In this document: positions 7,634 through 13,680 of the stretch, piece by piece
Position numbering within the stretch: position 1 is the first letter of the stretch
How the letters are laid out: each line of letters opens with the position of its first letter
Assembly (NCBI GenBank): GCA_910587735.1
Contig: CAJUNT010000036.1
Span: 1 to 21,250, forward strand
Reading direction: 5' to 3'
Source of the DNA: an uncultured Clostridia bacterium
GTDB lineage: Bacteria; Bacillota; Clostridia; Lachnospirales; Anaerotignaceae
DNA: 21,250 bases
Notes under the pieces: model-generated
What the model was told of the DNA's origin: nothing
Database searches by the model: none
Seen by the model: the letters and a program-made list of their open reading frames with translations, nothing else
Made by a program: the position numbers and the translations under genes

Positions 7634-8974
7634 ATGAATTACATAAATTTACTTTTGCATCTATATCAATTCAAAAAAAATGCAATGATGACAAGAAAAA
7701 ACATGGTAGCATTACAACAGAAAAAACTCATAAAAATATTAAAATATGCCTATCATCATTCAGAATATTACCACAAAACATTTAAAAAAGCAGGCATTAC
7801 ATCAAAAAATATAGATACCATACCACTATCAAAATTTCCTACTATCAATAAAACAACATTCATTCAAAATTTTGATAGTATTGTCACACAAAGAGATTTA
7901 TCACAGCAAGAATTGATTGATTTTGATAGCGAAAGCAATAAGGATAAAAAAACATTTAAAAAGAAATATCACATTGTTCATTCTTCTGGAAGTACGGGGA
8001 AACCTGCTTATTTTGTATACGATAATCAAGCGTGGGAAACCATGTTAGTCGGTGTAATTAGAGCAGCATTGTGGGATATGTCAATGCCCCAAATTTTAAA
8101 ATATCTTTTTCAAAGACCTCGTATTCTCTACATTGCAGCAACAGACGGACGTTATGGCGGTGCTATGGTAGTAGGAGACGGCATTGAAGGCGTCAAAGGA
8201 AATCAGCTTTTTATAGACATCAATATGCCCCTGAATGAATGGATAGTAAAAATAAAACAATTTCAGCCAGATATGATTGTAGGCTATCCTTCTGCTATCA
8301 AAATATTAGGAGAACTTATAGAAAATAGAAAATTAGATGTTAATGTTTTTAGAGTGATTTCATGCGGAGAAGCTTTAAGCGATAATTTAAGACAATATTT
8401 CAAAAAAATATTTCATACTGATGTAATCAATTTTTATGGTGCAAGTGAATCTCTTGTATTAGGGGTAGAATCTAATTTTAATGAGGGTATGTATTTGTTT
8501 GATGATATGAATTATATTGAAGTAGAAAATGGTAATATGTATATTACTTCACTTTATAATTTTGTACAGCCATTGATTCGTTATCAAATTACAGACAGAT
8601 TGAAATTAAAAAATAATAATGAAAAATATCCTTTTATGAGAGCAGAAAATATTATTGGCAGAGAAGAAGATGTATTATGGTTTGAAAACAAAGGGAAAAA
8701 GGAATTTTTACATCCTCTTGCCATAGAAGGTTTTTGTATAGAAGGATTGCTTGATTATCAGTTTAGACAGCTTTCTGATAACTCTTTTGAAATGCTTGCG
8801 CAAACATCAGATAACAGCAAAAAGGCAAATATTAAAATAGAAATGTTATCACAAATGAAAAAAATATTAAACGAAAAGCATTTAGATGATGTAAAATTTT
8901 ATATCCAATTTATAGAAAAAATATTGCCAGATAAAAAAACAGGAAAGAAAAAATTGATTGTGAGAGGAGAGTAG
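7634..8974 (+). CDS. Adenylate-forming ligase, phenylacetate-CoA ligase / CapK-like
   Basis: 446 residues, soluble and cytoplasmic. Motifs of the PaaK/CapK branch of the AMP-forming ligases are present: the ATP loop SSGSTGKP (117-124), YGASES (268-273, the A5-type motif), RYQITDRLKL (316-325) and IIGREEDVLWF (340-350). It should activate a carboxylate as acyl-adenylate, and possibly form a CoA thioester; the acid is unknown. The start at 7634 uses AAAGGAG (7617-7623), embedded in the end of the previous gene, which implies translational coupling. Linking a cytoplasmic acid-activating enzyme to an exported amide hydrolase and an acetyltransferase suggests metabolism of an acylated small molecule, an inference from context only. 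Confidence 0.82.
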   Translation: MNYINLLLHLYQFKKNAMMTRKNMVALQQKKLIKILKYAYHHSEYYHKTFKKAGITSKNIDTIPLSKFPTINKTTFIQNFDSIVTQRDLSQQELIDFDSESNKDKKTFKKKYHIVHSSGSTGKPAYFVYDNQAWETMLVGVIRAALWDMSMPQILKYLFQRPRILYIAATDGRYGGAMVVGDGIEGVKGNQLFIDINMPLNEWIVKIKQFQPDMIVGYPSAIKILGELIENRKLDVNVFRVISCGEALSDNLRQYFKKIFHTDVINFYGASESLVLGVESNFNEGMYLFDDMNYIEVENGNMYITSLYNFVQPLIRYQITDRLKLKNNNEKYPFMRAENIIGREEDVLWFENKGKKEFLHPLAIEGFCIEGLLDYQFRQLSDNSFEMLAQTSDNSKKANIKIEMLSQMKKILNEKHLDDVKFYIQFIEKILPDKKTGKKKLIVRGE

Positions 8975-8978
8975 AAAT

Positions 8979-9521
8979 ATGAAAAAGAAAATTATATTGT
9001 TTACTGCTTTTGTATTGATATTTACAATATCAGCTTGTGATTCAAAAGAAGAAAATGAAACTATTACAAACAATGTTGCAATAGAAAATACGAATAGTAC
9101 AAAAGCAATAGAGCAATTTCAGGTTCGTTTTGGAGATACAGGAACACCTTTTACATTGCATTTATATGATAATGACACTGTAAAAACAATAGCAAATTTT
9201 GTTGGTACAGAGGATTTACGATTGCCTATATATCATTATGATGACTATGATAATTGGGAAGTCATGCAATATTATGATATCCCTTCAATATATGAAATTC
9301 CTCAAAATTCAGAAACTGTTACAGAACAAAAAGCAGGAGAAGTTTATTTTGAAGAAGGGAATCGAATTGTATTGTTTTATAAAGACGCCCAAATTAGTGG
9401 AGAATATACCAAGCTAGGCTATTTTGATGCCAGTGATGATTTTGTATCAGCAGTAGAGAATAATCCCGTATTAGAAGGATGGGGCAATAAAATTGTTGTA
9501 ATTAGTGCAAATATAGAATAA
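8979..9521 (+). CDS. Cyclophilin-like domain lipoprotein (first copy)
   Basis: 180 residues. A lipoprotein signal ends at Cys20 (FTISAC), followed by an Asn/Glu/Thr spacer. From about residue 45 it shows the bacterial cyclophilin-like fold family (as in PF18050): RFGDTGTPFTLHLYDNDTVKTI, then YEIPQNSE, EGNRIVLFYKD, YTKLGYFD and a C-terminal NPVLEGWGNKIVVISANI strand. Family members are small beta-barrels often co-encoded with LysR-regulated redox genes; catalytic isomerase activity is not established. AGAGGAG precedes the ATG, 4 bases after the ligase gene. It is paralogous to the gene at 10125. Confidence 0.78.
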   Translation: MKKKIILFTAFVLIFTISACDSKEENETITNNVAIENTNSTKAIEQFQVRFGDTGTPFTLHLYDNDTVKTIANFVGTEDLRLPIYHYDDYDNWEVMQYYDIPSIYEIPQNSETVTEQKAGEVYFEEGNRIVLFYKDAQISGEYTKLGYFDASDDFVSAVENNPVLEGWGNKIVVISANIE

Positions 9522-9540
9522 ATAAAAATGGGGGGTCATC

Positions 9541-10128
9541 ATGAATACAAACGAATTTTTAAATTATATGAATCAAGGGACAGAAATACAAGGCGGTTCT
9601 GAAGTACATCAATATATGAGTGAATTAAGTCAGGAAGCAATGAAAATTACAACAGAATTAAATCATTATTATCATACTCCAGAGGAAATATGTCATATTT
9701 TTTCAAAATTGATTGGAAAACCAGTTGATAAAAGTTTTAGGATGTTTCCACCATTTTATACAGACTGTGGAAAAAATATCAACATTGGAAAAAATGTATT
9801 TATCAATTCTTGTTGCTGTTTTCAAGACCAAGGTGGCATTACTATAGGAGATGGTACATTAATAGGACATAAGGTTGTTTTTGCCACACTTGACCATAAT
9901 TTTGACCCACAAAAAAGACAAGGCATGACACCAAAACCGATTCTATTAGGTAAAAATGTGTGGATAGGCGCAAACGCAACTATTTTAGGTGGCGTTACAA
10001 TAGGAGAGAATGCCATTGTTGCTGCAGGTGCAGTCGTGACAAAAGATGTACCAGCAAACAGCATTGTAGCAGGTGTACCAGCAAAATTTATAAAATGGAT
10101 TGATAATAAATGGGAGGAATCTGCATGA
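9541..10128 (+). CDS. Maltose/galactoside O-acetyltransferase-like LbetaH enzyme
   Basis: 195 residues with hexapeptide repeats of a left-handed beta-helix: INIGKNVFIN, ITIGDGTLIG, ILLGKNVWIG, ATILGGVTIGENAIVAAGAVVTKDVPANSIVAGVPAKFI. The putative catalytic His is H119 in ATLDHNFDP. The N-terminal helical segment (1-60) is typical of Maa/LacA-type acetyltransferases, which move acetyl from acetyl-CoA to sugar-type hydroxyls. It is a cytoplasmic trimer in known members. GGGGGG (9530-9535) precedes the ATG. Its stop overlaps the next start as ATGA. Confidence 0.9.
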   Translation: MNTNEFLNYMNQGTEIQGGSEVHQYMSELSQEAMKITTELNHYYHTPEEICHIFSKLIGKPVDKSFRMFPPFYTDCGKNINIGKNVFINSCCCFQDQGGITIGDGTLIGHKVVFATLDHNFDPQKRQGMTPKPILLGKNVWIGANATILGGVTIGENAIVAAGAVVTKDVPANSIVAGVPAKFIKWIDNKWEESA

Positions 10129-10616
10129 AAAATTTTTTATTTGCGCTCACAATGACAGCATTAGGTGCTATAGGTTGTACTACAAATCAAACAGCAAATC
10201 AAACAACAAATTTAGCACAACAATCAATACAAACTGTTTCATATACAACAGAATATACACAGGAGAACACTATGATAACAATAAAAATTGGTGATACAGA
10301 TTTTAGTGCAGTATTGTACGATAATGATACAACAAAAGAACTTATCAAACAATTTCCTATTACTTATACAATGTCAGAACTGCATGGCAATGAAAAGTAT
10401 TATGATATGCCAATAAAATTGCCTACAAATAGTGAACGCCCTGCTACAATCAATAAAGGGGATATTATGCTTTATGGTAATGATTGTATTGTTGTGTTTT
10501 ATGACACTTTTGAAAATTCCTATCAATATACAAAATTAGGGTACATAGAAGATACAACAGGACTAGAAGAAGCAGTCGGAAAAGGAAATGTTGATATTCA
10601 TTTTGAATTGAAATAA
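10125..10616 (+). CDS. Cyclophilin-like domain lipoprotein (second copy)
   Basis: 163 residues from ATG 10125, chosen over an ATG at 10110 because GGGAGG (10112-10117) sits correctly before it and the signal peptide then begins MKNFLFAL. The lipobox ends at Cys18 (LGAIGC). The domain from about residue 45 reads MITIKIGDTDFSAVLYDNDTTK, YYDMPIKLP, KGDIMLYGNDCIVVFYDTF, YTKLGYI, matching the gene at 8979. The start overlaps the acetyltransferase stop by 4 bases. Two extracytoplasmic cyclophilin-like lipoproteins in one operon suggest a duplicated accessory role, but the ligand is unknown. Confidence 0.78.
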   Translation: MKNFLFALTMTALGAIGCTTNQTANQTTNLAQQSIQTVSYTTEYTQENTMITIKIGDTDFSAVLYDNDTTKELIKQFPITYTMSELHGNEKYYDMPIKLPTNSERPATINKGDIMLYGNDCIVVFYDTFENSYQYTKLGYIEDTTGLEEAVGKGNVDIHFELK

Positions 10617-10646
10617 TGTAAATATTTAAAACAGGAGGAAAATATT

Positions 10647-11789
10647 ATGAAAAAACGAATTTTTTTAACAGTTGTTGCTGCTATGATTGCTTTATCTGCA
10701 ACAGCGTGCGCTACACAAACACAGGCAACAACACAACAACCAACAACAGAAAATAATACATCTAAATTGGAGGAAACAAATGTGGTTCATTATGGAGAAA
10801 TGAAAGATAGAACAATTCATATAGAAGAAATTGCAATGACAGAAGAATGGGACAAAGTTTTCCCTCTTAGCGATGAGGTAAATCATAAAAAAGTAACATT
10901 TACAAATCATTTTGGTATTACATTAGCTGCTGATATGTATGAGCCAAAAGAATATACGGGCAAACTCCCAGCAATTGCTGTTTGTGGTCCATTTGGTGCA
11001 GTAAAAGAACAAAGTTCTGGATTATATGCACAAGAGATGGCAAAAAAAGGATTTTTAACGATTGCTTTTGACCCTTCTTTTACAGGAGAAAGCAGTGGTT
11101 ATCCAAGAGCATTTAACTCTCCTGATATCAATGTAGAAGATTATCAAGCTGCCATTGATTTTCTTTCCACGCAGGAAAATGTTGACCCAGAGAAAATAGG
11201 AATTATTGGAATTTGTGGCTGGGGCGGTATGGCTGTACAAACGGCAGCACTAGATACCAGAATAAAAGCAACTGCTGCAATCACCATGTATGATATGAGC
11301 CGTAATACAGCACTTGGGTATTTTGATTCTATTGATGAAAATGGAAGATATGAGGCACGTGTTGCATATAACAATCAAAGAACAGAAGCATATAAAAATG
11401 GTGTATATACTGCTGGTGGAGGATTACCAGAACAAGCACCAGAAGATGCTCCTCAATATTTAAAAGATTATATTGACTATTATGAAACAGAAAGAGGCTA
11501 CCACCCTCGCTGTGGCAATTCCAATGATGGTTGGACAGCTACCGCAAGTGGTTCTCTTATGAATATGCGATTGTTTGAGTATGCTCCTGAAATTAGGAGT
11601 GCAGTTCTTTTGGTACATGGAGAAAATGCACACTCTTTGATGTATAGTCAAGAGGCGTATAAACTTTTAAAGGGAGATAACAAAGAACTTATGATAATCC
11701 CTGGAGCTTCTCATACCGATTTATATGACCAAATGGATGTAATTCCTTTTGATAAATTAGAAACATTTTTTAAAGATGCCTTTCAATAA
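10647..11789 (+). CDS. Alpha/beta hydrolase lipoprotein
   Basis: 380 residues. A lipoprotein signal ends at Cys21 (SATAC). The alpha/beta hydrolase core spans about 85-375: KVTFTNHFGITLAADMY, then GFLTIAFDPSFTGES, the nucleophile-elbow region GIIGICGWGG (Cys190 where most members have Ser), LLVHGENAHS and the late His356 in GASHTDLYD. A Cys nucleophile recalls dienelactone hydrolases, but the spacing after Cys differs from the usual G-x-C-x-G, so the catalytic residue is uncertain. AGGAGG (10633-10638) precedes the ATG. It is the last gene of the operon and is followed at once by a strong terminator. Confidence 0.85.
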   Translation: MKKRIFLTVVAAMIALSATACATQTQATTQQPTTENNTSKLEETNVVHYGEMKDRTIHIEEIAMTEEWDKVFPLSDEVNHKKVTFTNHFGITLAADMYEPKEYTGKLPAIAVCGPFGAVKEQSSGLYAQEMAKKGFLTIAFDPSFTGESSGYPRAFNSPDINVEDYQAAIDFLSTQENVDPEKIGIIGICGWGGMAVQTAALDTRIKATAAITMYDMSRNTALGYFDSIDENGRYEARVAYNNQRTEAYKNGVYTAGGGLPEQAPEDAPQYLKDYIDYYETERGYHPRCGNSNDGWTATASGSLMNMRLFEYAPEIRSAVLLVHGENAHSLMYSQEAYKLLKGDNKELMIIPGASHTDLYDQMDVIPFDKLETFFKDAFQ

Positions 11790-11796
11790 ATAAAAT

Positions 11797-11840
11797 AAAA
11801 ACCACTGAATTATCCATAATTCAGTGGTTTTTGTTTGTAT
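11797..11840. terminator. Strong bidirectional terminator of the LysR-linked operon
   Basis: A 16-bp perfect stem (11797-11812 with 11817-11832) closes a TCCA loop, with A-rich sequence on one side and T-rich sequence on the other. It can stop transcription from either side. Confidence 0.92.
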
Positions 11841-11941
11841 ACAATACAAAAAGCAGTAGAAATTATTTTGTTTTCCCAAGCTTCTACAACAGGATTTTGT
11901 TCTATTGCTATTTTGATTTCATATTTATTCACTTCTATCAT
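11810..11941 (-). pseudogene. Remnant of a cyclophilin-like gene 3' end
   Basis: A 43-codon reverse frame contains AIEQNPVVEAWENKIIS, which aligns with the C-terminal strand of the cyclophilin-like lipoprotein at 8979 (AVENNPVLEGWGNKIVVIS). The N-terminal barrel is missing and an in-frame TAA lies four codons before the first ATG. Its 3' end runs into the terminator stem. It is probably a relic of a third cyclophilin-like gene of the same regulon; the match is short, so chance is not excluded. Confidence 0.45.
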
Positions 11942-11972
11942 TATTATGCTTTAAAACTATAAATAAACATTC

Positions 11973-12012
11973 AATATAAGTATTTGTTATTTGATTACTT
12001 TTAATATAAAAT
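11973..12012 (+). promoter_or_regulatory. LysR-box promoter of the DUF3737 gene
   Basis: The 18-base block AATATAAGTATTTGTTAT (11973-11990) is identical to the one at 6486-6503. TTGTTA -35 (11984-11989), a 17-bp spacer and TAAAAT -10 (12007-12012) repeat the operon promoter exactly in layout. This implies control by the same LysR protein. Confidence 0.7.
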
Positions 12013-12058
12013 AATAGAAAAGAAGAGGACAAATACATAATAGAAAGGAAAGAAAATT

Positions 12059-12910
12059 ATGACGATATATGCAAATGAAATACATGATGAAGAAAGAGCT
12101 TTTTATGGAATAAAAGACGCTAAAATTATAAATTGTAATTTTGAAGGTATTGCTGATGGAGAATCTGCTTTAAAAGAAACCTCTAACATTATGGTAGAAA
12201 ATTGTAATTTTTTATTAAGATATCCTTTTTGGCATACTACAAAGGCAAATATCAATCAAATTAAAATGACAGAAACTTGTCGCGCAGCACTTTGGTATGA
12301 TAAAGAAATTCAAATTAAAAACTCAGAATTAGGTGGTGTAAAAGCATTACGTGAATGTAACAATGTAACAATTTCAGATTGTAATATCAATTCCATAGAA
12401 TTTGGTTGGTTTTGTCATAATGTGACGATGCAGAATTGCAAACTTGTATCAGAGTATCCTTTTTTACATTCTTCAGAAATGGAATTTAACAGACTGCATA
12501 TGACTGCAAAATATTCTTTTCAATATACAGAAAATGTTACTTTTCATAACTGTGAATTGAATACAAAAGATGCTTTTTGGCATAGTAAAAATGTGACAGT
12601 TTATGATAGTGTAATAAAAGGAGAGTATTTAGGCTGGTATTCTGAAAATCTTCATTTAATACGCTGTAAAATTATTGGTACACAACCTCTGTGTTATGCA
12701 AAAGGTATTGTATTAGAAGAATGTGAAATGATAGACTTTGATTTATCTTTTGAAAAGAGTGATGTAAAAGCCATGATAAATGGAGAAATCACAAGTATAA
12801 AAAATCCAATTTCTGGAGAAATTATTGCGGATGGTATCGGAAAAATTATAATGAACAATGATTGCGATTGTAATATTGTAACAAAATTAAAAAACTGTTG
12901 TTGCTTATGA
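12059..12910 (+). CDS. DUF3737 family right-handed beta-helix protein
   Basis: 283 residues made of short parallel-beta-helix rungs with recurring patterns such as NITVENCNF, NNVTISDCNIN, NVTMQNCKL, NVTFHNCEL and NVTVYDSVIKGEYLGWYSENLHLIRCKI. The opening YANEIHDEERAFYG matches DUF3737. Function is unknown; the family commonly occurs with LysR-regulated redox and cyclophilin-like genes, and here it carries the same LysR-box promoter as the neighbouring operon. There is no signal peptide, so it is probably cytoplasmic. AAAGGAA (12044-12050) precedes the ATG. The C-terminus is Cys-rich (DCDCN, NCCC). Confidence 0.88.
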   Translation: MTIYANEIHDEERAFYGIKDAKIINCNFEGIADGESALKETSNIMVENCNFLLRYPFWHTTKANINQIKMTETCRAALWYDKEIQIKNSELGGVKALRECNNVTISDCNINSIEFGWFCHNVTMQNCKLVSEYPFLHSSEMEFNRLHMTAKYSFQYTENVTFHNCELNTKDAFWHSKNVTVYDSVIKGEYLGWYSENLHLIRCKIIGTQPLCYAKGIVLEECEMIDFDLSFEKSDVKAMINGEITSIKNPISGEIIADGIGKIIMNNDCDCNIVTKLKNCCCL

Positions 12911-12990
12911 TGATTTATTTTTTAAAAGGAATGTTAATTGGTATCATATTTGATGTTTCTGTTGGTGCTGTAGGACGCATGAATTGTTAG
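12907..12990 (+). pseudogene. Truncated LysE-type exporter remnant
   Basis: A 27-residue frame whose ATG overlaps the DUF3737 stop. It reads YFLKGMLIGIIFDVSVGAVG, resembling the first transmembrane helix of LysE/RhtB amino-acid exporters (FLKGxLIGxxFGVPxGAxG), and then stops at 12990. The rest of the roughly 200-residue transporter is absent. The 4-base overlap suggests it was once translated with DUF3737. The assignment rests on one helix. Confidence 0.5.
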
Positions 12991-13003
12991 TGGTAGAAAA
13001 GAA

Positions 13004-13380
13004 AGGGTTATTGTACTTTATGGACTTATTAGAGAGTTATTGTACAGTAGCCCTTGTTAGATTGTGTGATTACTATAATATTGGGATAAAGCTAAACAAT
13101 TAAGCAAAATTTTGGTATTGTAATTAAAACTATAGTGAGTTGTACGAATGATAAAAATGAAAACATATATTGTTACAATTCTTCTAAACTGTTTTAATCG
13201 CTTAAAAAAGCAGTCTATTTGATTTCGATTTTTATAAATATCTTTATTATATTCTTTTCTGTTTTTCTGTGATGGTATTACAGAAATATCTCTATTTTTT
13301 TCAATATACTTTACTATCCATTCAGAATCATTATAAAAAATTTTTTCCATAATACACTGTTGTGACTATTTTCTAAAGTG
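13004..13380 (-). mobile_element. Remnant of an IS5-family insertion sequence
   Basis: It includes the transposase C-terminal remnant at 13057-13350 (reverse). Beside its 3' end, GTACAGTAGCCCT (13042-13054) is an imperfect inverted match to AGGGTTATTGTAC (13004-13016), possible vestiges of an IS end. No matching end is visible on the other side, so the boundaries are approximate and the element is certainly incomplete. Confidence 0.5.
13057..13350 (-). pseudogene. IS5-family transposase, C-terminal fragment
   Basis: 97 codons. Residues around 24-60 (IPSQKNRKEYNKDIYKNRNQ then IDCFFKRLKQFRRIVTIY) match the DDE-transposase C-terminal segment IPSRKNRK...YKxRHxIENFFxRLKxxRxIATRY of IS5/IS427-type elements. 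The catalytic Glu position (normally IENFF) is Asp or lost, here IDCFF. The last 35 residues no longer follow the family, which suggests a frameshift. The N-terminal DD portion is missing. Non-functional. Confidence 0.7.
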
Positions 13381-13680
13381 ATTATAAGCTATGTGCTGAG
13401 AAATCTATTTTTTAGTAAGGACGCACCAAGAAAAAACTGTTATTAGTATACAGATAATTGTATTGATTATTTGTTATTAAAAACAATATCAATTTTTTTA
13501 TAATAAAATAAAATGTTAGATTTGTTAACTCTTGTAGGAGACGCACTGCTTACCTCTTTTGAAAATAACAATTCTAAAACATATCAAAAAAACAATCAAT
13601 CATAATTATGAAGAAGAAAAAAAGAAAAGAGTAAGCAATTCTATGAAAAAAAAGTAATAAAATAGTAAGGGGATAATATT
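13351..13680 (+). other. Leader region of the spike gene with a possible decayed small ORF
   Basis: AT-rich. A TATAAT at 13499-13504 could be the -10 for the spike gene, but no good -35 lies 16-18 bases upstream. ATG 13513 opens a 30-codon frame (MLDLLTLVGDALLTSFENNN...), with no ribosome site. Shifting frame near the A run at 13584-13592 extends it as NYEEEKKKRVSNSMKKK, so a small gene may have decayed here. An AAGGGG ribosome site (13667-13672) serves the ATG at 13681. Confidence 0.3.

Noticed and set aside
9822..10064. 80-codon reverse frame across the acetyltransferase gene
   Set aside because: Shadow of the hexapeptide-repeat coding sequence with no start signals.
10110..10112. Upstream ATG for the second cyclophilin-like lipoprotein
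   Set aside because: The ribosome site GGGAGG lies after this ATG, and starting at 10125 gives a normal lipoprotein signal.
13465..13485. TATTTGTTATT near the spike gene as a third LysR box
   Set aside because: Only the right half matches; the ATAAG half and the 17-bp promoter spacing are absent.
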